A DNA stretch of 64,000 bases from Gammaproteobacteria bacterium (GCA_015709615.1 CP054179.1:992001-1056000), one strand, 5' to 3'; positions 26,930 through 37,763 are shown, counted from the stretch's first letter. The notes: generated by a model not told the origin, from the letters alone. Translations and numbers: made by a program.

Positions 26930-27544
26930 TTAGCCGCGAATTCTAGCCGCGCGGAATCCAAGCAGGGTTAAACCGGCTAGCAGCATCGCCCACTCGCCGG
27001 GTTCCGGTACTGGGTTGATATAGAAATCGTCGATAAAATAGCGGTCACGGTCGCCGGCTGAAGAAAAAATGTGATTAAGCCCGACAAAACCGTCGATCGG
27101 ATCCGTCGATACGATGCCGACAAATCCCGAGAGTGCACTGCCAACCGGAACGACCGTCGCCCCATTCAACTCAATAGCGCCCATACCGCCGCTGATGTAG
27201 TTAAAACCGAAGGCATACACCGGAGCGGTAAAATGGCCACCAACTGCAGCAACAAAATTGGGCGCGGCTACGCCGCCGGTATCGGTGATGCCATCACTGT
27301 TATGGAACACGCTGGTACTACAACTCGCCAATCCGCCATCACAAGTGCCGAATGTGATCGCCGGGCTAAAACTGCCGCCGTTGACGGTCAGCGCCGGGGA
27401 TCCGGCAAAATCGATATAGGTGGAGGTTGCTCCGACCGCTGCCAGATAATCGGCTTGCGAAGTATAAAGAGTCACAGCGGCATGGGCCGACGGACCGCCG
27501 ATTAAACACAACATCATGAACGCTCGAACGATGCTCTTTTTCAT
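26930..27544 (-). CDS. PEP-CTERM sorting-domain protein
   Basis: 204 aa from the ATG at 27544, which has an AAGGAG site; an upstream ORF extension of 28 codons has no such support. A signal peptide covers 1-22 (FMMLCLIGGPSAHA). The mature part is a small beta-rich domain (VTLYTSQADYLAAVG, DFAGSP, FGFNYISGG). The C-terminus has the PEP-CTERM anchor: VPEPGEWAMLLAGLTLLGF, followed by an Arg-rich tail. Such proteins are processed by exosortase and exported to the outer surface or matrix. No exosortase gene is in this window, so it must be encoded elsewhere. Confidence 0.92.
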   Translation of the reverse strand: MKKSIVRAFMMLCLIGGPSAHAAVTLYTSQADYLAAVGATSTYIDFAGSPALTVNGGSFSPAITFGTCDGGLASCSTSVFHNSDGITDTGGVAAPNFVAAVGGHFTAPVYAFGFNYISGGMGAIELNGATVVPVGSALSGFVGIVSTDPIDGFVGLNHIFSSAGDRDRYFIDDFYINPVPEPGEWAMLLAGLTLLGFRAARIRG

Positions 27545-27710
27545 TGGAACACTCCTTGTGAGATTTTTCTGAAAGATAAACATTGTGTTGCAGAAAACAA
27601 ATGTATCGAAAGCAAGCTGTAGAGTCAAACCAGCAGACTAAAGAAATGCCGAACGAGTAGGCTATGTTCATGGTTCGAACGGTTCACTATGAACGTAATC
27701 GTCTTCCACA

Positions 27711-28355
27711 TCAGTAGCTCACCCCATACCGCTCTCGGTACTGTTGCACCGCCTGTAAATACTGCGACAGCTCCGGGTGATGATGCAAATAGGCCACCAA
27801 ATCATCCAGATTGATGATCGAGGTAACCGTTAAACCGTGCATTTGCTGCACTTCCTGCACCGCCGATAATTCCCCGCTGCCGCGTTCCATGCGATCGAGG
27901 GCGATGACGACGCCGCTGGGCGTTGCGCTCGCAGCTTTGATCAGTTCGACCGATTCGCGCACCGACGTGCCGGCGGAAATAACGTCATCGACGATCAGCA
28001 CCCGGCCTTGCATCGGTGCGCCGACCAGCACACCGCCTTCACCGTGGTCTTTGGCTTCCTTACGATTGAAACAGAATGGGTAATTCATGCCCATTTCTGC
28101 CAATGCAATGGCGATGGCGCTGACCAGCGGGATGCCTTTATACGCCGGGCCGAACAAAGTATCGAACGGAAGCTCGGCAGCCACAATCGCTTTGGCGTAA
28201 AATTGCCCGAGTTTGCGCAAGGCATCGCCGTCGTTGAACAAACCGGCATTGAAAAAATACGGCGACAGGCGCCCTGCTTTGGTTTTGAATTCGCCGAAGC
28301 ACAGCACGTTGCGCTCGATGGCAAATTGAATAAACGCTTGCCGGAAATCGGACAT
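27711..28355 (-). CDS. pyrE: Orotate phosphoribosyltransferase
   Basis: 214 aa from the ATG at 28355 (MSDFRQAFIQFA). The PRPP-binding motif VLIVDDVISAGTS is near residue 120, and the family segments FGEFKTKAGRLSPYFFNAG and GPAYKGIPL are present. It joins orotate to PRPP to make OMP in pyrimidine synthesis. It is divergent from xth with only 28 bp between the two start codons, so the two promoters must overlap each other or the coding sequences. Confidence 0.97.
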   Translation of the reverse strand: MSDFRQAFIQFAIERNVLCFGEFKTKAGRLSPYFFNAGLFNDGDALRKLGQFYAKAIVAAELPFDTLFGPAYKGIPLVSAIAIALAEMGMNYPFCFNRKEAKDHGEGGVLVGAPMQGRVLIVDDVISAGTSVRESVELIKAASATPSGVVIALDRMERGSGELSAVQEVQQMHGLTVTSIINLDDLVAYLHHHPELSQYLQAVQQYRERYGVSY

Positions 28356-28383
28356 AACCTGAATCACTCTCGATAAGAAAAAG

Positions 28384-29157
28384 ATGCAAATTATAACGCT
28401 GAACTTAAACGGCATTCGCGCGGCCGACAAAAAAGGCTTTTTCAATTGGCTGGCGGCGCAGACCGCGGATGTCGTCTGTGTGCAGGAATTGAAAGCGCAG
28501 CTGCCTGATCTTTCCGAAGAAATGCAAGCGCCGGACGATTATCACGGTTATTTTCATTGCGCCGGGCAGAAAGGTTATAGCGGCGTCGGTATTTATACGC
28601 GAAAAAAACCGGATCGCATCGTCGAGGGTATCGGCATTGCGGATATCGACGCCGAGGGGCGTTTTTTACAAGCGGATTTCGGCAATCTGAGCATCGTGTC
28701 GATTTATCTGCCATCCGGTTCCAGCGGCGAGCACCGCCAGGCAGCAAAATTCTATTTCATGGAAGAATTTTTCCCGATCCTGCAAAACCTGATGGCAAGC
28801 GGACGGCAAATCATTTTGTGCGGCGACTGGAATATCGCACACAAAGAAATCGATTTGAAAAACTGGCGTTCGAACCAGAAAAATTCCGGTTTTCTGCCGG
28901 AAGAACGTGCTTGGTTGACGAATGTGTTCGATGAGATCGGTTTTGTCGATGTGTTCCGCCGCTTGAATACCGAACCCGATCAATACACCTGGTGGTCGAA
29001 CCGCGGCCAGGCTTGGGCGAAAAATGTCGGCTGGCGCATCGATTACCAAATCGCCACGCCTGCAATCGCACAGACCGCGCGCAACGTATCGATCTTCAAA
29101 GACGAACGCTTTTCCGATCACGCGCCGCTGATCGTCGATTACGACCATACGTTATGA
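28384..29157 (+). CDS. xth: Exodeoxyribonuclease III
   Basis: 257 aa. AP-endonuclease/exonuclease III motifs are seen in order: LNLNGIRAADKKGFFNWL, VVCVQELKAQ (metal Glu), YSGVGIYTRKKP, LCGDWNIAHKEIDL (Asp/Asn) and a C-terminal FSDHAPLIVDY (catalytic His). It cuts at abasic sites and degrades 3' ends in base-excision repair. Its TGA overlaps the ATG of the next gene (ATGA), so the two are translationally coupled. Confidence 0.96.
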   Translation: MQIITLNLNGIRAADKKGFFNWLAAQTADVVCVQELKAQLPDLSEEMQAPDDYHGYFHCAGQKGYSGVGIYTRKKPDRIVEGIGIADIDAEGRFLQADFGNLSIVSIYLPSGSSGEHRQAAKFYFMEEFFPILQNLMASGRQIILCGDWNIAHKEIDLKNWRSNQKNSGFLPEERAWLTNVFDEIGFVDVFRRLNTEPDQYTWWSNRGQAWAKNVGWRIDYQIATPAIAQTARNVSIFKDERFSDHAPLIVDYDHTL

Positions 29158-30530
29158 CCCCTGCCACCGCTTCCAGCTGGTCGCAAGCGCTGCGGGTTTA
29201 TACGCACCCGCGCGTGCTCGGCATGCTGTCGCTGGGATTTTCCGCCGGGCTGCCGCTGCTTCTGATCATGGGCACGCTGTCGTTCTGGCTGCGCGAAGCG
29301 GGCATCGACCGCGCAACCATCGGATACTTAAGCTGGATCGGCTTGGCGTACAGTTTCAAATGGCTGTGGTCGCCGCTGGTCGACCGGCTATCGCTGCCGC
29401 TGCTGACGCGCTGGCTGGGACGGCGGCGCGCATGGCTATTACTGTCGCAAATCGTCATTACCTGCGCGCTGATGGGCATGGCGGTCACCGATCCGGTCAT
29501 GAATCTGACGCATTTGGTTTTCTTCGCGCTTGCGGTCGCGTTTGCGTCCGCTACGCAAGACATCGCACTGGATGCTTATCGCATCGAGGCGGTTGCGGTC
29601 GAATTACAAGGCGCGATGGCGGCAACCTACCAAGCCGGTTACCGCGTAGCGATGATTTTGGCTTCCGCCGGTGTATTGTGGATCGCGGCAGCAGTCGATA
29701 TGACCGCGGATACCTACGATCACGCGCCGTGGCGTTTCGCTTATTTGGTGATGGCGGCCAGCATGATTGTCGGCATCGTCACCACGCTGATCATCCGCGA
29801 ACCGGATGTACTTTTTAGCCGCACCGTTTCGGAAAACGAACAAATCGCGCAGCGCGCGTTGGCGCATTGGGCGCTGCCGGAACGCAGCAAAGCCCTGCTG
29901 ATTTGGTTGTACGGCGCACTGATCGCGCCGTTCCGTGACTTTATCGTGCATCACGGCCGTAAAGCGCTGCTGATTCTCGGTTTGATCGCCATTTACCGCA
30001 TTTCCGATGTCGTCATGGGCGTGATGAGCAATCCGTTTTACGTCGACATGGGCTACAGCAAGGACGAGGTCGCCACCATTTCCAAAGTCTACGGCGTGAT
30101 CATGACGATTGCCGGTGCCGCGATCGGCGGCGTGCTGACGGCGAAAATCGGCATCATGCGCACGCTGTTCCTCGGCGCCGTATTATCCGCCGCGACCAAT
30201 TTGCTATTCGTCTGGCTGGCCGGGCGCGGGCACGATGTCAGCGGTTTGATTTTCACCATCTCGGCGGACAACCTGTCGGCCGGAATCGCCTCCTGCGCCT
30301 TCATCGCTTACTTATCCGGCCTGACCAATGCCGCGTATTCGGCCACGCAGTATGCGCTGTTCAGCTCGGTGATGCTGTTGCTGCCCAAATTCATTGCCGG
30401 TTTCAGCGGTGAATTCGTCGATGCCTACGGCTATGAAACCTTCTTCATCGCTACAGCGCTGCTGGGATTGCCGGTGCTGATTCTGGTCTGGCTCGCCGGG
30501 CAGGCCAGATTTGCCCATTCCCGCGAATAA
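29154..30530 (+). CDS. ampG: AmpG-like MFS transporter (muropeptide permease family)
   Basis: 458 aa, starting at the ATG that overlaps the xth stop codon. About 12 hydrophobic helices can be counted. The family's first-helix signature is clear (LGFSAGLPLLLIMGTLSFWLREAGI), as are YLSWIGLAYSFKWLWSPLVDRL and ATQDIALDAYRIE. AmpG imports anhydro-muropeptides into the cytoplasm for cell-wall recycling. Family members also include related permeases of other specificity, so the substrate is inferred. Placement behind xth does not inform its role. Confidence 0.88.
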   Translation: MTPATASSWSQALRVYTHPRVLGMLSLGFSAGLPLLLIMGTLSFWLREAGIDRATIGYLSWIGLAYSFKWLWSPLVDRLSLPLLTRWLGRRRAWLLLSQIVITCALMGMAVTDPVMNLTHLVFFALAVAFASATQDIALDAYRIEAVAVELQGAMAATYQAGYRVAMILASAGVLWIAAAVDMTADTYDHAPWRFAYLVMAASMIVGIVTTLIIREPDVLFSRTVSENEQIAQRALAHWALPERSKALLIWLYGALIAPFRDFIVHHGRKALLILGLIAIYRISDVVMGVMSNPFYVDMGYSKDEVATISKVYGVIMTIAGAAIGGVLTAKIGIMRTLFLGAVLSAATNLLFVWLAGRGHDVSGLIFTISADNLSAGIASCAFIAYLSGLTNAAYSATQYALFSSVMLLLPKFIAGFSGEFVDAYGYETFFIATALLGLPVLILVWLAGQARFAHSRE

Positions 30531-30544
30531 TCCGCCATCGAAGC

Positions 30545-31714
30545 ATGCCGCAAACTGTGCAAAAAAATGGCCCCGAAGCTGAATACCGTGCCCTGATCGA
30601 AGCGGGCGAATTGCAACCGGATGCCCATCAGGCCAATGCAATCGCCAGCCTGGAGCGGTTGCATCATGAACTGATCGAATACCGCCTCAGCGGAAAACGA
30701 TGGACGGCCAGCTGGTTGCGCTGGTTCGGCGGCAAACCGCCCCCCCAGGGCATTTATCTCTATGGCGGCGTCGGGCGCGGCAAATCGATGCTGATGGATT
30801 TGTTTTATTCCGTAGCGGCAACCCCGGCCAAACGGCGCATCCATTTTCATGAATTCATGCTGGATATCCATGCACGCCTCAAAGCCTGGCACGATCTTTC
30901 CGCGCGCGAACGGGCGCAGCATGGGCGTGATAGTGGCGGCGATCCGATCCCGCCGGTTGCACGGCAAATCGCCCATGAAACCACGTTGCTGTGCTTCGAC
31001 GAATTGCAAGTCACCGACATTGCCGATGCCATGGTGCTGACCCGGTTGTTCAAGGAATTGTTCACACTCGGTGTGATTGTGGTGGCAACCTCCAACCGCC
31101 CGCCCGACGATCTGTACAAAGACGGCTTGCAGCGCCAGCGCTTTCTGCCGTTCATTGCGGATATCAAGGAGAGGCTGGAAATCATCGCGCTCAACGGCCC
31201 GGTCGATTACCGCTATAGCCGCTTACAAGGCGCGGAAACCTATTATTTTCCGGTCAATGCGGAAACTTCCGAGCAATTATCGGCAACGTTCTTCCGCTTG
31301 ACCGACCGGCGCGTCGAGGATCGCGCCAAGGTGCCGAGCGAAGAATTGATCGTGCAGGGACGCACATTGTTTGTGCCGAAAGCGGCGCGCGGCGTCGCCG
31401 TGTTTTCGTTCAAGCGCCTCTGCGCCAACCCGCTCGGCACGGCCGATTATCTCGCCATCGCCCGGGCCTATCACACCGTCATCATGGTCGCGATCCCGCA
31501 ATTCACTCGGGAAAACAGCGACCAAGCGCGGCGCTTCATCCATTTCGTCGATGCCCTGTACGAACATGGTGTCAAATTCCTCTGCTCCGCCGCCGTGCCG
31601 CTGCAATCGCTATATGCCGGCGGCGACGTCGGCTTCGAGTTCGAGCGCACGATTTCCCGCTTGACGGAAATGCAATCGCAAGACTATCTGGCGCGCGGAC
31701 ACGGAAAAATCTGA
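30545..31714 (+). CDS. zapE: AFG1-like ATPase, cell division protein ZapE
   Basis: 389 aa. Walker A GGVGRGKSMLMD near residue 75-85, Walker B LLCFDELQVTDIADAM, and an arginine-containing ATSNRPPDDLYKDGLQRQRFLP segment identify the AFG1/ZapE family. In E. coli ZapE modulates Z-ring dynamics; eukaryotic AFG1 proteins act in mitochondrial protein quality control. The gene follows ampG by 14 nt and is probably in the same transcript. Confidence 0.95.
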   Translation: MPQTVQKNGPEAEYRALIEAGELQPDAHQANAIASLERLHHELIEYRLSGKRWTASWLRWFGGKPPPQGIYLYGGVGRGKSMLMDLFYSVAATPAKRRIHFHEFMLDIHARLKAWHDLSARERAQHGRDSGGDPIPPVARQIAHETTLLCFDELQVTDIADAMVLTRLFKELFTLGVIVVATSNRPPDDLYKDGLQRQRFLPFIADIKERLEIIALNGPVDYRYSRLQGAETYYFPVNAETSEQLSATFFRLTDRRVEDRAKVPSEELIVQGRTLFVPKAARGVAVFSFKRLCANPLGTADYLAIARAYHTVIMVAIPQFTRENSDQARRFIHFVDALYEHGVKFLCSAAVPLQSLYAGGDVGFEFERTISRLTEMQSQDYLARGHGKI

Positions 31715-31802
31715 TTCGCCGGCAGTATCGCGCACAAACTGCACAAAACCGGGAATACGTGTATGCTGAACCGGTCTCCAATCCGTCCATGAGCGTGCAA
31801 CA

Positions 31803-32738
31803 ATGAACATACTGATCACAGGCGCAACCGGATTTATCGGCCGCCATTTGGTGCGGCGTTTGCAACAGGAACAGCATACCGTCACGGTATTGAGCCGTGA
31901 CGGCGCGCGTGCCCGTCAATTGCTGAGTGTACCGGCATTTGACTGGGATTACGCAACGCAGGACGTACCTGCGGAAGCGCTGGACAATTGCCAAATCGTC
32001 ATCAATCTGATGGGCGAGAATCTGGGCGATGGCCGCTGGACCAAAGCCCGTAAGCACGAAATTTACGCTTCCCGCATCCTCAGCACGCGCAAACTGGTCG
32101 CCGCCGCGCCGGAAAGTCTGCAAGCTTTCGTGTGTGGCTCAGCCATCGGCATTTATCCGGGCTCCGGTGACGATCTTTACGATGAATCTTATGCCGTTCC
32201 CGGGCAGCCCAGTTTCATGCAAAGCATTTGCCATGATTGGGAACAAGAAGCGGCAAGAATCGAAAACAAGGGTGTACGCCGGGTCAGCATCCGCACCGGC
32301 GTGGTGCTCGGTCACGGCGGCATGCTGCAAAAGCTGCTACCGGTTTTCAAACTGGGATTGGGTGGACCAGTGGGCAACGGCCAGCAATGGCTGCCGTGGA
32401 TTCACATCGACGACATCGTTTCGGTTTACGCCGCGGCTGTCCAGGATGCACGCTACCAAGGCCCGGTCAACGCCGTGTCGCCCAACCCGGTGCGCTACCG
32501 CGAATTCGCAACTGCATTCGGTAAGGCGTTGCAGCGGCCCGCATTCTTCCCGACACCGGCATTCGTTCTGAAATTGGCGCTGGGCGAAGCCGCCGCGCTG
32601 GCGTTGAACAGCTATCGCATCGCACCCAAACGATTGCAGGATGCATATGGTTTCACGTTCAAATTTACGGATTTACCGGCCGCTTTGGCCGATTTGTTCG
32701 ATAAAACCGGTGCTGCGAAGCAAAGTACAGCCTCATGA
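31803..32738 (+). CDS. TIGR01777 family NAD-dependent epimerase-like protein
   Basis: 311 aa. N-terminal Rossmann motif ITGATGFIGRHLVRRL, family-typical VINLMGENLGDGRWT and SAIGIYPGSGDD (an SxxxxY-like active-site region), IRTGVVLGHGGML, LPWIHIDDIV, and a C-terminal DUF1731 segment ending in the LPAALADLF part. This family (E. coli YfcH relatives) has no firmly established substrate. The TGA overlaps the photolyase ATG (ATGA), giving a coupled pair. Confidence 0.93.
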   Translation: MNILITGATGFIGRHLVRRLQQEQHTVTVLSRDGARARQLLSVPAFDWDYATQDVPAEALDNCQIVINLMGENLGDGRWTKARKHEIYASRILSTRKLVAAAPESLQAFVCGSAIGIYPGSGDDLYDESYAVPGQPSFMQSICHDWEQEAARIENKGVRRVSIRTGVVLGHGGMLQKLLPVFKLGLGGPVGNGQQWLPWIHIDDIVSVYAAAVQDARYQGPVNAVSPNPVRYREFATAFGKALQRPAFFPTPAFVLKLALGEAAALALNSYRIAPKRLQDAYGFTFKFTDLPAALADLFDKTGAAKQSTAS

Positions 32739-34036
32739 CGACTCCACTTGCTGTTTTTTGGTTCCGGCGCGATTTGCGCCTGGACGACAACGCCGGACTC
32801 TCGCACGCCTTGGCTTCCGGGCACACGGTTCTGCCCATTTTCATTTTCGACCCCGCCATACTGACTGGATTACCGCGAGACGATGCGCGTGTCACGTTCA
32901 TTTTTGACACCTTGCAAGCACTGCGTACGGAACTTGCGCAAAAACACGGCAGTTCGCTGGCGCTTTATCACGGCAAACCGCTGGAGGTTTTCGACCGGAT
33001 TCTGCACACCTATCCGGTCGCCGCGGTCTACACCAACCATGACTACGAACCGTACGCGCGCGAACGGGACGAAACGATCCATCAGTGGCTGCAAGCGCGA
33101 TCGGTGGCGTTCAACACTTACAAGGATCACGTCTTATTTGAAAAAGACGAAGTCGTCAAGGACGATGGCGGCCCGTACGGCGTATACACTCCGTACATGC
33201 GCAAGTGGAAACAGGTATACAGCCAGACAACGCTGGCAACTTACGCCACCGCAACCAAACTGACCCACCTGATCAAGCAAACACCGCTGCCGGACGTGAC
33301 ATTGACCGGAATCGGTTTTACCCGCTCGGCCATTACCGTCCCCGCTTACCGGCTGGATAGCGGGATGCTGCAACACTATGCACGCGACCGGGATTTTCCG
33401 GCGATCCCGGGAACTTCACTGCTGGCGCCGCATTTGCGCTTCGGCACGGTCAGCATCCGGCAAATCTTCCGGCAGGCACTCAAGGATAGCGATATTTTTT
33501 GCAATGAACTGATCTGGCGCGAATTCTTCAGCCAGATACTGTGGCATTTCCCGCATACGCAGCAACGCAGTTTCAAGCCGCGTTACGATCGCATTCAATG
33601 GCGCAACGATGAAGCGGAATTCAAGCACTGGTGCGACGGCACCACCGGTTACCCCATCGTCGACGCCGGCATGCGCCAGCTCAACGCCACCGGTATGATG
33701 CACAACCGTGTGCGCATGATCACCGCGAGTTTTTTATGCAAGCACCTGTTGATCGATTGGCGCTGGGGCGAAGCGTATTTCGCGCAAAAATTGCTGGACT
33801 ACGACATGGCCAGCAATGTCGGCAACTGGCAGTGGGTAGCGGGCTGCGGCGTCGATGCCGCACCTTATTTCAGGATTTTCAATCCAGCCGCACAAACGGA
33901 AAAATTCGATAAACAGCTTACTTATATTCAAACCTGGGTAAGCGATTGGCATACCCTAACCTATCCCGCACCAATTGTTGATCACACGCTCGCGCGTGAA
34001 CGTTGCCTGCAAGCATACCGGCAAGCCGTGGGTTAG
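32735..34036 (+). CDS. phr: Deoxyribodipyrimidine photo-lyase
   Basis: 433 aa. The N-terminal photolyase domain (FWFRRDLRLDDNAGL) and the FAD-binding domain (ELIWREFFSQILWHFP, GYPIVDAGMRQLNATGMMHNRVRM, DWRWGEAYFAQKLLDYD, NVGNWQWVAGCGVDAAPYFRIFNP) are complete, including the tryptophans of the electron-transfer region. It is a class I CPD photolyase that reverses UV pyrimidine dimers using blue light; the antenna pigment is not predictable. It is a little shorter than the E. coli enzyme but no core motif is missing. Confidence 0.96.
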   Translation: MTTPLAVFWFRRDLRLDDNAGLSHALASGHTVLPIFIFDPAILTGLPRDDARVTFIFDTLQALRTELAQKHGSSLALYHGKPLEVFDRILHTYPVAAVYTNHDYEPYARERDETIHQWLQARSVAFNTYKDHVLFEKDEVVKDDGGPYGVYTPYMRKWKQVYSQTTLATYATATKLTHLIKQTPLPDVTLTGIGFTRSAITVPAYRLDSGMLQHYARDRDFPAIPGTSLLAPHLRFGTVSIRQIFRQALKDSDIFCNELIWREFFSQILWHFPHTQQRSFKPRYDRIQWRNDEAEFKHWCDGTTGYPIVDAGMRQLNATGMMHNRVRMITASFLCKHLLIDWRWGEAYFAQKLLDYDMASNVGNWQWVAGCGVDAAPYFRIFNPAAQTEKFDKQLTYIQTWVSDWHTLTYPAPIVDHTLARERCLQAYRQAVG

Positions 34037-34401
34037 CCGGGCGGCATAAATTTACGGTTTTGCATCTGGATTATTTCTTTTAGTTACTGCTGGTTATACC
34101 TCATACCGGAAACTCCAGCCTTACTGAGTTAGCAATATCTGGCGCATTTCAATTCCATACTTTTTTTTTTAATGTTATCCTTATTATGAATAAGTGATTT
34201 TCTTATTCGTAACGAAACCATGTCTTGTTTTAGAGGGTTTTTAGGTTGCACGATCAGATGATCTTCTAAAAGGTCTTTTTCTGCAAAAAGCAGTTCGATG
34301 CCGGATTAGATTTGGGATATGGCTTGTAGCTGATTAAGTTTCAACGTGACATTAAATTTGTTGATAAACAATTTTTGATTTTAATAACAAAGGAGATTTT
34401 C
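34037..34401. other. Intergenic region with no gene seen
   Basis: An AT-rich 365-bp stretch. It holds a T10 run at 34161-34170 and a small hairpin (GAATAAG 34188-34194 with CTTATTC 34202-34208). No open frame with a ribosome-binding site is seen before the lipoprotein gene. Confidence 0.4.
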
Positions 34402-34557
34402 ATGAAATACTCACTTTTAGCTATCGTCCTTATCGCGTTTACCTCTACAGCTTTACTCGCCGGATGTGGTGAGCCCAAACCATATAATAAACCGCCAAGC
34501 TTATATAAAGATCCTGAATCAGGCGAAAGGCTGGGTGCCGAAGCCGGTAAAAAATAA
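34402..34557 (+). CDS. Small lipoprotein
   Basis: 51 aa, start chosen at the ATG 34402 with AAGGAG seven nt upstream. A hydrophobic signal (SLLAIVLIAFTSTALLAGC) ends in the lipobox LLAGC, so the Cys at ~22 should be lipidated. The mature peptide is only ~30 residues, polar and Pro/Lys-rich (EPKPYNKPPSLYKDPESGERL). There is no family I recognise; small entericidin-like or envelope lipoproteins look similar. A strong terminator follows at once, so it is a single-gene transcript. Confidence 0.8.
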   Translation: MKYSLLAIVLIAFTSTALLAGCGEPKPYNKPPSLYKDPESGERLGAEAGKK

Positions 34558-34574
34558 TCGGTTGATTGATTATC

Positions 34575-34603
34575 AAACGGCTCCTATCAGGGGCCGTTTT
34601 TTT
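34575..34603 (+). terminator. Rho-independent terminator of the small lipoprotein
   Basis: A 10-bp stem (AAACGGCTCC with GGGGCCGTTT, one G-U pair) and 5-nt loop run straight into seven T residues, 18 nt after the stop codon. Confidence 0.85.
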
Positions 34604-34822
34604 ATTGAGGATTATTCGGCAGGGATAATTCTCTTAATCACAATTCCAATCTTCTCACAGCAACCATAGCGGCACCGCTATAGTTCACAATTGTTACTTT
34701 AATGTAGCAATACAGCGTAAAAAAGTACCTGGCAAAGTTTTTGTGCAAAAGGGCTGAAGTGAAAACACAATCCGGTTTTTTTCGAATAGAAGCTATCCAA
34801 ACAATCTATTAAGTGTAACGCT

Positions 34823-37284
34823 ATGCTGCGTCTCGCCCCTTTGGATCGTTTAAATGGTCTTGGTTCATTGCAAGATGGCCTTGATTCCGGGCAAGTAACA
34901 ATACGGCGGCAGCGATATGGCGATAATCGCATCGTTGAAACGCCGCAGACCGGCTGGCAAGATATTCTGCGCAACACGGCCAAAGATCCGATGCTGTGGT
35001 TCCTGCTTGGCACCAGCGCAGTATTTCTGATCATTGGGGAATTTACGGAAGCAGCCATATTGCTCGTAGCGGTGCTCCCTTTTGCCGGTATGGATGCCTA
35101 TTTGCACCGGCGCACGCAGGCATCCATTGCCGGTCTAAGTGATTGCCTGGCGGCGCAAGCTACCGTCATACGAGACGGCCAGCAACTTCGTATCGCCGCC
35201 ACGGAGCTGGTTCCCGGTGATTTAGTTCTGTTAAGTCCGGGGGAATCTTGTCCGGCCGATGGCTTAATTGAATACAGCAACGATGTATTGTGCGACGAAT
35301 CGCTGCTGACCGGTGAATCTGGTCCTGCGCGCAAATATGCAGTCGCTGCCTTACCGCGGCGCGAATGCGATGCGCACATCGCCAGTGAATCCTGGTTGTT
35401 CACCGGTACACGCCTGCTCAAGGGCAATGCCCGGCTGCGGGTCGTTTTCACCGGTGTGGAAACTCTTTATGGCGATATCGTGCATTCGGCCATGCTGGGC
35501 ACCCATGCGCGCACTCCGCTGCAAAATGCGGTTGGAAGTCTCGTTACCGTACTGATCGGTGCGGCCACGGTCATATGCCTGGGCTTGGCATGGGTGCGCT
35601 GGGAGCAAGGCCGCGGATTGCTAGATGCGTTGTTAAGCGCGGTTACACTGGCCATTGCCGCGCTGCCCGAAGAATTTCCCGTCGCTCTGACTTTTTTTCT
35701 CGGTGTCGGCGTCTATCGCTTGGCGAAGCGGCGTGCATTGGTGCGGCGCGCTGTCGTGGTCGAAAACATTGGCCGCATATCGTGTATCTGTTCCGATAAA
35801 ACCGGTACACTGACAGAAGGCCGTCTACGGTTAGCGCATCGCTATCCGGCAGAGGGTATGAGCGAAGAACGCTTGCTGGAAATTGCCGCGATGGCTTCGC
35901 GACAAGAAACAAACGATCCGGTCGATTTGGCCATCTTCAATTCATTGGCAACAACGTTGCAAGCAACAACGGTTGAAATTTTTCCATTTACCGAAGACCG
36001 CAAATGCGAAACCGCGATCATTCGATGCAACGGCGCGCTTCTCGCCGCCCTCAAGGGTGCTCCGGAAATTGTGCTGGCGCGCTGCACGCTGCCAGACACG
36101 ATGTTTGCCGAGTGGCAAGCACGCATCGATTGGCTGGCGGATGGCGGCCATAAAGTGATCGCATGCGCCTGGCAAGCACTCGATGGCGCAAGCTGGCATG
36201 GCGGTGAACCCGACCGTGATTTCATTTTCGCCGGGGTGCTGGCGTTCGAGGATCCGGTGCGTGCAGGCGTAGCGGAAGCCGTTCGTCAATGCCGCGATGC
36301 GCACATCCGCATCATCATGATCACCGGCGACCACCCCGCCACCGCACGTGCGGTTGCTAAAGAGATCAGTCTAGGCGCAATCGAACCCTGTGTGGTCACC
36401 GCAGATGAAATCCAGACCCGGCTGGATCGCGGCGAAGCAAATGTATTGCGCGCTGTGGATGTGATCGCGCGCGCAATTCCCGCGCAAAAGCTGCTGCTGG
36501 TGCAAACACTGCAAAATAATGGGGAAATCGTCGCCGTAACCGGTGACGGCGTGAACGATGTACCCGCGCTGCAAGCCGCCGATATCGGTATCGCCATGGG
36601 ACAACGCGGCACCCGCAGCGCGCGCGAGGTCGCCGCCATCGTTCTGCTCGACGATAATTTCCACAGCATTGTGCGCGCCATCGCGGAAGGGCGGCAATTA
36701 TTTACCAATCTGCAATTAAGCTTCCAATACTTGCTGATGATCCATTTGCCGCTGGTGCTCACGGCCGCGATCATTCCATTGGCCGGGTATCCGATGCTGT
36801 ATTTGCCGGTGCATATCGTTTGACTGGAACTCATCATTCACCCCACCGCGCTGCTAGTATTCCAGGAAATGGCTGCGGACGGCAAGCTGACGTACCAGCC
36901 GCGTTTGAAGGAGCTGCGCTTCTTCACATCCTGGCAGTGGTTTGTAATTGCATTGACAGGATTCACCATAACCGCCATCGTGATGTTCGCTTATATCTGC
37001 AGTCTTGGAGCAGAACACGATGTCGAACACGCCCGTGCGATGGCGCTGGTGACCTTGACCGCCGCCAGTGCCGGAATCACGGTCATGTTAAGCTAAGCGG
37101 CCTGCGATCACGTGCCGCTTGGCTGATCACCGCAATAACGATCGGGCTGGCTTTGTTGCTGGTTCAAACACCGGCGCTGGCCGGAATCCTACACCTTGCG
37201 CCCCTGCACTTCGATGACTGGCTACTGGCCATTGCTGGTGCAATGACTGCTGCGGCATTAACCTTGCTCGGTCGAGCAAAATAG
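34823..37284 (+). pseudogene. Cation-transporting P-type ATPase, broken by a nonsense codon and a 5-bp duplication
   Basis: The first open part (34823-36823, 666 aa) has the actuator motif (LLTGESGPARK), the PEEFPVALT membrane helix, the phosphorylation site CSDKTGTLTEG and the hinge TGDGVNDVPALQAADIGIAMG, as in type II (Ca2+/cation) ATPases. It stops at TGA 36821-36823 inside PVHIV-*-LELIIHPTALLVFQE, where the family has Trp. Reading continues in the same frame to TAA 37094-37096; a tandem TAAGC duplication (37089-37098) then shifts the frame, and the final helices (AAWLITAITIGLALLLVQ) end at 37284. Repairing both lesions gives one continuous protein of about 820 aa. The 666-aa product would lack the last four or so membrane helices, so it is probably inactive. 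Confidence 0.88.
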
Positions 37285-37344
37285 CGTATCGGCTAATCGG
37301 ATCGGCAATAACAGACCCGCATCAGCTGCGGTTTTGAATGACAG

Positions 37345-37763
<419 letters not shown>

